In this document: in pieces, positions 11,691 through 23,170 of the stretch
Position numbering within the stretch: the stretch's first letter is position 1
Layout of the letters: every line of letters starts with the position of its first letter
NCBI GenBank assembly: GCA_032173965.1
Contig: JAVUNC010000005.1
Location: 1,178,001 to 1,242,000 of the forward strand
DNA: 64,000 nucleotides
Reading direction: 5' to 3'
From: Sitta carolinensis
Lineage: Eukaryota; Chordata; Aves; Passeriformes; Sittidae
Position numbers and translations under genes: made by a program
Notes under the pieces: generated by a model
Database searches by the model: none
What the model was told of the DNA's origin: nothing
The model's input: the letters and a program-made list of their open reading frames with translations, nothing else

Positions 11691-13885
11691 GAAAATTTCT
11701 GTTTGAAAGGATCATCTCTCATTAGAGCTGATGTATCAAAGCTTCCTGACAAGGAAATTGGAACATATGGTTGGCTGTTTTCCTCAGAAAACTGACATTA
11801 TACAGTGCAGTCCATCTCAAATGTCTGACAGATTTATAACTTCCTTTATAGAGTGTTTGCTTGCTGTAGTGAGTCTCTATTGACTCTTCCTTCTAACAAT
11901 AATCATTATTGCCTGAGGTGGGAATATGCCTTAAAAATATAAATATACTTGAGTGTAAATACTGAAGAAATTGGTGTTTTCGAGGCAAAAAGTTTAAAAT
12001 ACTTCATGTGAGCATTGCTGTGAAAATAAATGGGAATTACTTATGTCAGCAGCAACATAAATATTTGTTGGACCCTCTAAATCTGGAGTAAAATCCAAAG
12101 GTTTTAGGGTTTATGGGTTGGTATCCTAGTAATCAATCACTTTAATAAGCAATAGCTTTGTCTGTGCTGTGGGAGTTAAAATCTGATGTTTGTGTTATTT
12201 TTCCAAATCTGATGTTTGTGTTGTTTTTCCAAATCTGATGTTTGTGTTATTTTTCCAAATCCCAATTTAAAACCAAAGCAATTCCTCCTCAGTGCTGGTT
12301 TCTTTTCCAGCCATTTGTGGATGTTTTTTCACCTCTGTGGTAGCATTATTGCTGAAGAATTATTTCAGCGTTGTAAACAAATGTTTAATGTTTTGTCATT
12401 GTAAAACATGGGAACAAAGGAGAATGGAAGGGAATTATGACCATGGCACAGCCTTAGTTGCATGCCTTAAATCCTTGGATTCTTAATGTTGTGTGGGAGA
12501 GATAAGGGTTTTGTGGCCTGGAGCTAATGAGGAGCTGAAGATTTATAATGGAGACCATCATTTGCATAATTACTGGGGGTTTGCATCTTTTTCTCCCTGT
12601 TGTGGTGATTTTTGGGAAGCACAAGCTGGATTTCTCCTCAGCCAAATGCCTGAGAGATTCCTTATTCTGGATATCAAAGTGCTTTATTTAGTTATTTGGC
12701 TGGTTAATTTTCACTTGCTTCGGAATATCAAAGTTAGCAGTTGTGTCATCTTGGTTTTGATCAAGTTCCATCTGTGAAATTTGGGAATATCTGATGGTTC
12801 TTGGGTGCAGGTTTGTTGTCACCACTGCAGATTTGCCATTTCCACTGTAGTTTGTTCATTCTTTGAAGTGTGTGCTCTAAGATTACAGAATAGCAAGAAA
12901 GTTTTGTCTGTTCCCTTAAATATGAAAATATTGAGTAATCCTCACCTTCCTGTAAATCAGCTCCTTTATTTACCTTTAATTGGTCAGATTTTATTTCTTT
13001 GGCTTCATTGCTTACCCTGCCTGTGCATTTATTTTCTGTGTCAAAGCTGAATTCAAAATCTGTGCCACAGGGAAATGTATTTCTGTGTGTCCTTTGTCAG
13101 GTACTGGGAGGAATTCTGTGTTCTAGTAAACTGCTACAGCAGGTTTGTGTTTTATGGAGCCCAGGTTGGATTTGTCAGACTCTTCTTGGAGGAAAAACAA
13201 ACGTGTTCCTGAGGTGTCAGTATCAAAACAAATTCCTTTGCTGCTAATAAATTGTTCAAATAGTGCAAAGGAAAAGAAATTATGGTGAGAAAGGAAGAAT
13301 TTGAGTTTTCCTTTGTAAAGGGTGCTGATTCAGCTTTTAATAAATAGATGTAAAATGAAGTCCTACTTCCCATTCTTGAAGAATTTTCATACTAGCTGCA
13401 GTTTATAATCTCAGAAAGAAGAAAATTGTAATGTTAACATCCCCAAAGTTAGAATTAGCTCTTTATACAAATGAGGGGGAAAAAAAAGGATGAAATGCTT
13501 GTTAATCTCTGAAGCCCTTTTGTGCTGTGACCCATCCCAGGAAGTGCCCTCAGTCCAGGGGGGCTGGTGGGAAGGCAGCTCCTGCCAAACCAGATTTTGG
13601 AGTGATCCAGAGGATTGCAGAGCAGGAATTCTGCCATTAGCACCAGCAAAATTAGAAATTATTGTACAGAGTGGAATTGCCAGACCTTGATCCAGACCCT
13701 GGGAATCCCTTGTGGTGTCAGAGTGAGGATTTAATCAAGTGTTGGTGCTTCACTCAGCAGAAATTACAGCAGCTGCTGTCGATTCCTTTAGAATCCTTTA
13801 AATGCCACAGCCTGGCTTGGAATATCCCACAGATTTGGGATCATTTGGAAAAGTGAGGTTTTCTGCGTGCTGGAGAGCTGGGGAG
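11691..13885. other. Intron, unique sequence with one small triplication
   Basis: This is ordinary AT-rich intron sequence. The only repeat seen is a 26-bp unit (core 'aatctgatgtttgtgtt') repeated three times at about 12178-12258. No coding or RNA signal was recognised. Confidence 0.5.
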
Positions 13886-16800
13886 GACTTGGAGCTCCTC
13901 TGGCTTCTCCCTCATCTCCAGCTGTGGATCTTGGAGCTCCTCTGGCTTCTCCCTCATCTCCAGCTGTGGATCTTGGAGCTCCTCTGGCTTCTCCCCCATC
14001 TCCAGCTGTGGGTCTTGGAGCTCCTCTGGCTTCTCCCCCATCTCCAGCTGTGGATCTTGGAGCTCCTCTGGCTTCTCCCTCATCTCCAGCTGTGGATCTT
14101 GGAGCTCCTCTGGCTTCTCCCTCATCTCCAGCTCTGTGTCTTGGAGCTCCTCTGGCTTCCTCTCCTGTGACTTAGCCCCCTTCCCCCATCTCCAGCTGTG
14201 GATCTTGGAGCTCCTCTGGCTTTCTCCCCCATCTCCAGCTCTGTGGTCTTGGAGCTCCTCTGCTTTCCCATTCCACTGTGGTCTGAGCTCTCTGGCTTCT
14301 CCCCATCTCCAGCTGTGGTCTTGGAGCTCCTCTGGCTTCTCCCTCATCTCCAGCTTGGTCTTGGAGCTCCTCTGGCTTCTCCCATCTCCAGCTGTCTTGA
14401 GCTTGGCTCTCCCATCCCTGTGGAGCTTGACTCCTCTGGCTTCTCCCTCATCTCCAGCTGTGGATCTTGGAGCTCCTCTGGCTTCTCCCTCATCTCCAGC
14501 TTGTGATCTTGGAGCTCCTCTGGCTTCTCCCCTCATCTCCAGCTCTGTGGTCTTGGAGCTCCTCTGGCTTCTCCCCATCTCCAGCTGTGTGGGTCCTTGG
14601 AGCCTCCTTCTGGCTCTCTTCCCCCATCTCCAGCTGTGGAGTCTTGGAGCTCCTCCCTGGGCTCTTCTCCCCCATCTCCAGCTGTGGTCTTGGAGCTCCT
14701 CTGGCTTCTCCCATCTCCCTTGTCTGATTCGCTTCTCCCCATCTCCAGCTCTGTGTCTTGGAGCCTCGCTCCCATTCCTTGGCTTCTCCTCCTTCTCCCA
14801 TCTCCAGCTGTGGTGTCTTGGAGCTCCTCTGGCTTCTCCCCATCTCCAGCTTGGTCTTGGAGCTCCTCTGGCTTCTCCCCATCTCCAGCTGTGGGTCTTG
14901 GTCTCCGTCTGGCTTTCTCCCCATCTCCACTGTGTCTTGGAGCTCCTTGGCTCTCCCCACTCCAGCTGTGGTCTTGGAGCTCCTCTGGCTTCTCCCATCT
15001 CCACTGTGTCTGAGCACCTCCTCTCCCCATCTCCAGCTGTGGGTCTTGGAGCTCCTCTGGCTTCTCCCCATCTCCAGCTCTGTGTCTTGGAGCTCCTCTG
15101 GCTTCTCCCCATCTCCAGCTGTGTCTTGGAGCTCCTCTGCTTTCCCCCATCTCCAGCTGTGGATCTTGGAGCTCTCTGGCTTCTCCCTCATCTCCAGCTG
15201 TGGTCTTGGAGCTCCTCTGGCTTCTCCCTCATCTCCAGCTGTGGGTCTTGGAGCTCCTCTGGCTTCTCCCCATCTCCAGCTGTGGTCTTGGAGCTCCTTG
15301 GCTTCTCCCTCATCTCCAGCTGTGGTGGTCTTGGAGCTCCATCTGGCTTCCTCCCCATCTCCAGCTGTGGGTCTTGGAGCTCCTCTGGCTTCTCCCCATC
15401 TCCAGCTGTGGGATCTTGGAGCTCCTCTGGCTCTCCCATCTCCAGCTTGGTCTTGAGCTCCTCTGGCTTCTCCCACCTCTCCAGCTGTGGTCTTGGAGCT
15501 CCTCTGGCTTCTCTCCCTCATCTCCAGCTGTGGGTCTGGTTGGGCTCCCATCTCCACTGGCTACTCTCCTCTCCCCATCTCCAGCTGTGGGTCTTGGAGC
15601 TCCTCTGGCTTCTCCCCATCTCCAGCTGTGGGTCTTGGAGCTCCTCTGGCTTCTCCCCATCTCCAGCTGTGGTCTTGGAGCTCCTCTGGCTTCTCCCCCA
15701 TCTCCAGCTGTGGTCTTGGAGCTCCTCTGGCTTCTCCCCATCTCCAGCTGTGGTCTTGGAGCTCCTCTGGCTTCTCCCCCTATCTCCAGCTGTGGGTCTT
15801 GGAGCTCCTCTGGCTTCTCCCCATCTCCAGCTCTGTGTCTTGGAGCTCCTCTGGCTTCTCCCCATCTCCAGCTGTGGGTCTTGGAGCTCCTCTGGCTTCT
15901 CCCCATCTCCAGCTGTGGTCTTGGAGCTCCTCTGGCTTCTCCCCATCTCCAGCTGTGGGTCTTGGAGCTCCTCTGGCTTCTCCCCCATCTCCAGCTGTGG
16001 GTCTTGGAGCTCCTCTGGCTTCTCCCCATCTCCAGCTGTGGTCTTGGAGCTCCTCTGGCTTCTCCCCCATCTCCAGCTGTGGTCTTGGAGCTCCTCTGGC
16101 TTCTCCCCATCTCCAGCTGTGGTCTTGGAGCTCCTCTGGCTTCTCCCCCATCTCCAGCTTGGGTCTTGGAGCTCCTCTGGCTTCTCCCCCATCTCCAGCT
16201 CTGGTCTTGGAGCTCCTCTGGCTGCTCCCTCATCTCCAGCCTGTGGGTCTTGGAGCTCCTCTGGCTTCTCCCCATCTCCAGCTGTGGGTCTTGGAGCTCC
16301 TCTGGCTTCTCCCTCATCTCCAGCTTGGTCTTGGAGCTCCTCTGGCTTCTCCCCATCTCCAGCTGTGGGTCTTGGAGCTCCTCTGGCTTCTCCCCATCTC
16401 CAGCTGTGGATCTTGGAGTCTGTCTCCTCATCTCCAGGTGGTCTTGGGCTCCTGGCTCTCCATCTCCAGCTGTGGTCTTGGAGCTCCTCTGGCTTCTCCC
16501 CATCTCCAGCTGTGGGTCTTGGAGCTCCTCTGGCTTCTCCCTCAATCTCCAGCTGTGGGTCTTGGAGCTCCTCTGGCTTCTCCCCATCTCCAGCTGTGGG
16601 TCTTGGAGCTCCTCTGGCTTCTCCCCATCTCCAGCTGTGGATCTTGGAGCTCCTCTGGCTTCTCCCCATCTCCAGCTCTGGGTCTTGGAGCTCCTCTGGC
16701 TTCTCCCCAATCTCCACTGTGGGTCTTGGAGCTCCTCTGGCTTCTCCCCATCTCCAGCTGTGGGTCTTGGAGCTCCTCTGGCTTCTCCCCATCTCCAGCT

Positions 16801-16937
16801 TGGGTCTTGGAGCTCCTCTGGCTTCTCCCCCATCTCCAGCTGTGGGTCTTGGAGCTCCTCTGGCTTCTCCCCAATCTCTGGCTGTGGTTCATGATCTCCT
16901 CTGGCTTCTCCCTCATCTCTGGCTGTGGGATATTTGA
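13886..16937. repeat. 3-kb minisatellite, ~74 units of 39-43 bp
   Basis: The unit carries 'cttggagctcctctggct', then 'tctcc(c)catctccagct' and 'gtgg(g)tc', and is 39-43 bp long. The first units (13886-14160) are exactly 42 bp. From about 15580 on, most are 40-42 bp. The middle section (14270-15570) is full of one- and two-base gains and losses. Each full unit contains GAGCTC and CAGCTG. Because the unit is close to 42 bp and has no stop codon in several frames, frames stay open on both strands: 14136-16937 on +, and 15310-17136 and 13841-15112 on -. The - strand frames read as repeats of EKPEELQDPQLEMG. These frames shift between units, and I treat them as by-products of the repeat. Confidence 0.92.
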
Positions 16938-16959
16938 CCCTGGAATGAGCTGAACTTGG

Positions 16960-17151
16960 GAAGAACGAGGCTGGGGAGGCCCTGGCAGAGTTTTCCCAGA
17001 GAAGCTGTGGCTGCTGCATCCCTGCAGTGTCCAAGGATGGGGTTTGGAGCAGCCTGGTGTTCAGTTCAAGGTGGCCCTGCCCATGGCAGGGGGTGCAGTG
17101 AGATGATTTTTTCAGACCCCTTCCAACCCAAAGCATTCTGTAATTCTGAGA
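16960..17151 (+). mobile_element. CR1 LINE 3' end fragment
   Basis: It carries the CR1 series 'cccagagaagctgtggctgc', 'gcatccctgcagtgtccaag', 'tggccctgcccatggcaggg' and 'ccccttccaacccaaagcat', ending in 'attctgtaattct'. It directly follows the 3-kb minisatellite and is followed by a T-run. Confidence 0.75.
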
Positions 17152-20100
17152 TTTACTTTTTTTTTTTTTTTCACCCTGTTTTCAGGGCTGTTTCCTGGCC
17201 TGTTTTCAGGACTCCCAGTACATCAGGTGCAAGGGGTGCTCTGATACTGAAGAATTCCTTTATTTTCCTCTCTGCAGTTCTCCTTTTGAGTTGTGTCAGT
17301 GCAGGTGGGAACTGAGGCAAACTCTTCACAAACCCACCCTGGAGCCCTTTCCAAATGCAGCCAGCCTGCTTTGGAACAACTCCAAACAGCTCCATTGAGG
17401 AATTGCAGGGGGGGCTGGAGGGCACTGGTCAGGGGGGCAAAATGAGACCTGCTTGAACTGGCCTTGCCCCAAATGAGGTGCTTTGGTTCCTTCAGCTTCC
17501 CTCCCTTTGGAGGTGTGACATTTGTAAAGCATCTCACTGTGATTTCGTGTGCTTGAAGAGCTGCAGCTGGTTAAAAATATTTTCTTTTTTCACTCACTCC
17601 TATGTGTGGATATGGTGGGTTTTTTTCCATCCATCCCTCTTAAAAAAAAGGGCTTCAGAATAAATCAAATCTTTTCTTTCAGCCCAGCCATAAAGAGTTT
17701 TGATGGTGGTGTGGTTCTCTGCAGCAAAGGGTGAAGCTGAAGGTCCTTATGATGGCTCCAAGAATACTTTTATTATATTTTATCACTTAGACCTGTTCTC
17801 TGCCATATTTATTATTGGAGATTTTTGCTGCAGATCTAAAAACTGGCTGTTGTGGTTTAACATAGCTTGGGTTTTCGTTAAAGAGGAAAACATCTGAATT
17901 ACAGAAGTGATTCTCTGGGCCTGGTTGAGTTGGGCACAGCCTCGTGCAGTGGCTTTGCCATAAATAGTTTATTGATGTTCCATCACTGGAGTCATTACTA
18001 AAGTCAGGGTGAGACGAGGAGAATATGGAGTAGAAAATCAATAGTTATCCAAAGTGCAGAGGACCTGTTGTATTTCCATCTCCTGATAATGACCTGGAGT
18101 TTACTGTGAACACATTTGCTCCTCTGTCTGCACTGAAACGAGTTGTCATTAGGAGCCTGTATGTTAGAAAATGGTTTTATTGAGCTGCCAATGACATTAA
18201 AGTCTCATTTCCCTTTGAAGAGGCACAGAAATATTGTTCTGTTCATGTGCTGGAACCAGAACATTAAAATTTGATTATTGCTATCATTAGAAGTCTGTAT
18301 CCATACTAATGCAATTATATCTATTTGCCCATGTGTTGTTCCAGGCTTTCATTGAAGCACCTGTTTGAGAGTGAAATCTGTTGCTGCTGAGGAATCTCAT
18401 TGTTTTGTAAATTATTTTCTGCACAACAAGTTCTATCAAAAAATTCCTCGCTCAAAACAAAAATCAATTTGATAGAAGTATCTTTATATTAAAAAGCACT
18501 TTTTTTTTTTTTTTTTTTTTTTTTTTGCACTTTAGGTCACTGTGATAATCAGATTATTGGAGATTTTCTCCCTAGCAAAATCCTATTTGAGATGTGAAGT
18601 TCTTTTACTTCTCAGAGCCCTGAAATCAATAGACAAAATACATTCCTGGCCATATCAGAGCTGAAGTGTGTTGAGTTATGTGAGGAGGAAATCTGGCCTG
18701 TTGTCATAACTGAATAAATACAAGTGGTTCAAATGGGCTCTTCTGCTCCTCTGTGCCTGAACTGGTTTGGTTCACCCTGGGGTGACTGGTCCCAGTCAGT
18801 GCTGGGCAGTGACCTCCCCTTTGGGGCTGCATTTATATTTCCTGTCCTCAATTCATTACCTTGCTCACGAGGATGTTCCCTATTTTCCATAACCAAATTA
18901 AATCCTGACCCTTCCTGCTCTTCCCAAGCAGGCCTGGACAAACCATATTTTAAGGATGACTTCACTAGGAAATACCAGGGGGAAGAATTAAATGAGTTAA
19001 GGCATTAGTTCTCAGGAGAAAAGTCTGTTTACAAACCTGCAGTATTTATTACATACCTCATTTAGCTCATTCATCATTTTAATAGAAAAATGAATCTTTT
19101 TAGATGATTCTGAAATAATTTCAGGTGAACTACACAGCCTGAGGCAAAACAGGATCATTGCAGGCAGGGCTTTTGGAGAAGTAAGCACGAGCAGAGACTG
19201 TAATTCACAATTTATGGCAGTAAAAATACTAAAGGCTCCTATTTGACCATGAGATTTAAGGTTTGGGAAGCACATGGTAATAAATTAAATCCACTGACTG
19301 TTGTTTTGTCTCTTGTTCCTCGGTTTTATAATTTAGAAAGTAGAATTTTTTCATGAAACCTCGCTGAAAGTGGAGATTTGGGGAGTGTCATAAAATCTTA
19401 TGTAGTCTTGGCACATGGTTATTTTTGTGATGTTTTTATGCCTTGGAAGTAGCAGTTTGGTTGCAGCAAAAACTCTTTTTTCCTATGGGCAAAAGGAACC
19501 TAGATTTGATTGTTCCTGTCTTAGAACACAGGAGGAATAAGGTATTTTAGAATATTGAGGATGGATTTATCTTTTTTTGTGTGTTTTGTTTTGGGGGAAG
19601 GAAGTTTGGTTGGTTTTTAGAGAAGGAAGTGGGATACAATGAGCAAGCCATTTATATTGGGAATATACACAATTCTACTGCACTGCCTGCACTCATATTC
19701 CTTGGAAAAAACAGAATATTGCTCCTTTGCTTTATGTCTCTCCTGGCACACATTCCTTCTTCCTCTCCCTCTTTTTTGGCATTTCTACTGCAGCACTAAA
19801 AGGAGAGAAAATCAGGGATTTGGGGTAGGTCTTTTAGGGGATCTTTAACTACTGTGTGAGCAAGGAGCTCTTGCTCAGCAAATAAAGTTGATCATTTTCT
19901 CCCCAGTAAAAAAAGGGGCTGCCTGTCACAGATTTGCAAATCGTGAGTGATTTTTTTACCTTTTCTTGAAGAAGTGAAGGCCCATTTGATGTCTAAAAAT
20001 TAATAGGTGAACAGTTTTCCCTCCACCTTGATAGAGAAAAACAGAAAGAAGAATTAAAAATAACCTGTGGGTGGTGCTGGAGTTGGAATCCCAGTATGAT

Positions 20101-21340
20101 TTGTCACATAAACTGGTGAATAAATGTTTTATTTCCTCTCTGAAATTGCCATGAAGGACCTGGGAACCACACGTTGCTTTTTCCCAGGTCTCTCTTCTGT
20201 CCCTTTGCAATGTCCATGCTGACATTCAAAATATTTGTTTCAGTGGAACAACAGAAATAATTTTCTCTTTTCTTCAGCATTTTACTTGGCAACATGTTAT
20301 AGATGGATTTTTTAATGATTTTTCTATGTAACAGTTAATGGCTTTTTTTTTCCCTCCGTGTCAAAGTTTGACAGACAGGAAAACCACAGTAAAATGAGAA
20401 TTTTGAAGGCAAGCAAAGCACAGAGAAGGAGCATTCATTCTCTTTAAGCTTTCTTTGTGAATGGTGAATGTGTTTTGATAGTCAAGCAGCATTTAAAGCA
20501 TGTTATTTTTTAATTCTTATATAGCAAACCCCAAGATATTTGACTGAAGCAGAATTAATCACTGTGTTATTTCGGCATTCAGATGAAGATCTACTGCTTT
20601 ACAAAGCCTGCTGCTCCATCAATTTGTTCTTTGGGTTGAATTCAAATTGAGTTCATTTTTATAGATTCACTGCATAATACTCTGCTCTCTCCTCCCTCAT
20701 TCATTAACCAATTTGTTCGTGCTACTCCCTTTTTATTGAACGGTAACAGAATTGCCGTGCTCTCTCCCCAAATGAATATCATCACTCCTTGTCATGCATG
20801 GGCAAAAAGTCAGGCTAATAATCCCTTTTTGCACACCCCTCCCCTCATTTCAGGGCCAAGTCTTCCTTCTGCCCTGGAGGTAGCACCAGCAGAAGGGTTG
20901 AAATACCCTTCTTGGTGTGGAAATATTCCAAGGCAGGCTGCTTTGGATGCCTTGGGGCTTTTTGGAGCGTGTGCACCCTGACAAAAACCACCTCAAAGCC
21001 TTGTCCTGGCATGTTGAAGTGTTCAACACTGGGGAGCCAGGCTAGGAGAGTCCAGTTCTAGTATTAAAGGTATTTATTGAAAAGGCATCAGGCTGTTGGA
21101 GCATTGAGATGAAGGCACAGTCTGTTTGCTCAAGGGGTCTTGTCAGGACGAGGTCCTAGAAGGGCACTGGGGCTTCTTGATGCCACAAACCTCAGGCAGG
21201 CAGCAGGAATAATTTCAGGGTAAGGCTCCAGAGAGCTGCAGGAGTTCTCCAGAACCTCAGAGATTCTCTGGGGGGTCCAGTGGCTTTGCACCTGGAAATA
21301 CGAGGGGCTGGCAGGGGCCTGGTGGCTGGAACCGTGCAAC
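17152..21340. other. Intron, unique sequence
   Basis: This is AT-rich unique sequence with T-runs at 17157-17171 and 18500-18526 (27 T). The segment 21012-21338 has a reversed AATAAA at 21073-21078 and may belong to an old LTR, but its ends do not show a convincing duplication. No exon or RNA gene was recognised. Confidence 0.4.
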
Positions 21341-21780
21341 CATCCTTCTTCTTTCTTCTTTTCTTCTTCTTTCTTCTCCTTCCTTCTTCTTCTTCCATCT
21401 TCTTTCTTCCTTCTTCCTTCTTTCTTCTTCTTCTTCCTTCTTTCTTCCATCTTCCTTCTTTCTTCTTCCTTCTTTCTTTCTTCTCCTTTCTTCTCTCTCC
21501 TTTCTTCTCCTTCCTTCTTCTTCTTCCATCTTCCTTCTTCCTTCTTCTTTCTTCTTCCTTCTTCTTCCTTCTTTCTTCTTTCTTCTTCTTCTTCTTCTTT
21601 CTTCTTCTTTCTTCTTCCTTTCTTCTCCTTCCTTCTTTCTTCTTCTTCCTTCTTTCTTTCTTCTTCCTTCTTCTTCTTTCATCTTCCTTCTTCCTTCTTC
21701 CTTCTTCTCCTTTCTTCTCCTTCTTCTTCTTCTTCCTTCTTCTTCCTTCTTCTTTCTTCTTCTTTCTTCCTTCTTTTCTT
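21341..21780. repeat. 440-bp polypyrimidine tract (TTC/CTT-type microsatellite)
   Basis: This is an almost uninterrupted run of C and T on the + strand, made of TTC, CTT, CTTT and TTCC steps with a few ATC interruptions (for example at 21395, 21448, 21527 and 21690). The opposite strand is pure purine and reads as KKEEERRR-type frames, which are artefacts. Long mirror-like polypurine/polypyrimidine tracts can adopt triplex (H-DNA) structures. Confidence 0.9.
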
Positions 21781-22119
21781 TGTTGCTGTTGCAATAACAC
21801 ACATGACCCAGACTCCTGTGAATTTTCTTTAAAGGTTGTGTGAAGAATGAATCTTTATTTCTAGGGATTGCTTCCTTATATACAATTTTCCACAGCTCAC
21901 TGTGATTGGTGAACGAGAGACAAAACTCTTCACCCACACTGGCCAACCAAAGGGACATCAAAAGAAAATCCCTCCCACAGAAAAGGATTCATAGCATGAG
22001 TACCATTATAAAAACAATCCTGATGTTTTGTTCTTTTCCTGGGAAAGGAATTTCAGCAACCCAAAACATCAGGAAAACAGAGCTTTAGAAACTCAGAAAG
22101 TCCTGAAAACCAGACTACA
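21781..22119 (-). mobile_element. Solo LTR of an endogenous retrovirus (class II/ERVK-like), reverse orientation
   Basis: The 339-bp element has TG...CA ends: on the - strand it begins TGTAGTCTGG at 22119 and ends GCAACAGCAACA at 21781. It is flanked on both sides by the same 6 bases, TTTCTT (21775-21780 and 22120-22125), as expected for ERVK-type integration. On the - strand a TATA-like GTATATAAGG lies at about 21875-21884 and a poly(A) signal AATAAA at 21854-21859. This gives a short R region, as in avian retroviral LTRs. No internal retroviral genes adjoin it, so it is a recombined solo LTR. The duplication lies in low-complexity sequence on one side, which weakens it somewhat. Confidence 0.75.
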
Positions 22120-22125
22120 TTTCTT

Positions 22126-22850
22126 TTTCCTTCTTCCATAGTTTTGTGCAGGCCAAGCCAAGCAGCAGCATGGTAAGGAGATAGACAGGGATTGCTGTCT
22201 AAACCCAGTTCTCTACACCTGTAAAAATTACTAAAAAACACTTCAGAGTGATTTTACCTAAGTTATTTTTCTCATGTACATGCAGACTTTACCATGGTTT
22301 TGACTTTGGTATTATCTGAATATTTTAACTTATTTTTTGGCCTTGCTACTGTCTGTTTTTGTAGAGTACTCTATCCAAAAATGTAAAACAATATTGTGCT
22401 GTGTTTTGATTCTGTCCATGAAATACTAAACTTTATCTGGATTTCTAGGGCACTGGCCCTCTACAGCTACTCAGGCAGCTGACATGCTGCTTTTCCTCAA
22501 AAACACTTAGAAAGCCTAAACATTTATTTCTACCTCACTGTGACTCAACACATTCTAAAATTCAAAAGGGAATTCAACTTCTGGATTTCCAACACTTGGA
22601 CTTGACACTCTGCAGGTGATGCCAGGCATTAAAATGTGTTTTGTGACACCAGGCTGCTCGAGACAAAGCAATCCCCTGGGCTTCCCTTACCCTGGCTTTT
22701 AGTCAGCAGTGGTTTGCTGGCAGATGAAGCTGGGTTTGGGTAGGGATGTGCTCACTTCACACTCCTCATTTGGGGTTGAATTACCAGGTTCAGGTGGTTT
22801 GGGTGGCAGAGGGATGGGAATCAGGCAGTTTGCTTTCCTGCCCTTTTCAG
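22126..22850. other. Intron, unique sequence
   Basis: No feature was recognised beyond ordinary AT-rich intron sequence. Confidence 0.4.
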
Positions 22851-22879
22851 GAGTGGCTGAGGTCACTCAGGTTGTTCAG

Positions 22880-23170
22880 CTTGGAGAAATCCTGAGGGAA
22901 AGAAGAAGAAGAGGACTCTGCCCTAAACCCTCCATCTTGTCACATATATATTATTATAACCAACCACCTTAAACTCTAAATCTCTCTCCCTGTGCTCTAA
23001 CACACTTCTCCTCACCTCCACACTCACCCTCTCAGGTGTCCAAACTAGTCTCCAAATCATTACTCAGTTTTGGAGCCTTTTCCATGCCCTCAGGTCAAAG
23101 GCAGTGTGTCTCTGTGGATCATTCCCTGCCAGCACAGAAAGCCTGGAATCCCCTGTGTGTTCCAACAGGA
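22880..23170. mobile_element. Degraded LTR-like dispersed repeat, copy 1
   Basis: This copy and the one at 29850-30335 share ordered blocks. These are a purine-rich 'gaagaagaagagga' stretch, 'ctccatcttgt', then 'ttttccatg-cc' with 'aggt-aaa', and 'gtgttccaacag'. The order and spacing resemble passerine ERVL-type LTRs, but the element is too diverged for me to place its ends. Confidence 0.4.

Noticed and set aside
14136..16937. 933-codon open frame on + and 608-codon frame on - as real proteins
   Set aside because: Both lie wholly in the 41-bp minisatellite, overlap each other, and change frame with unit-length variation. No splice or start context was seen.
13886..16937. CRISPR-like array
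   Set aside because: Units are contiguous direct repeats without unique spacers, in a vertebrate intron.
21012..21338. Second LTR left of the pyrimidine tract
   Set aside because: A reversed AATAAA is present, but there are no matching ends, target duplication or TATA box that I could defend.
21192..21961. Lysine/glutamate-rich long frames on - as a nuclear protein
   Set aside because: They are translations of the polypurine strand of a microsatellite, extended into a solo LTR.
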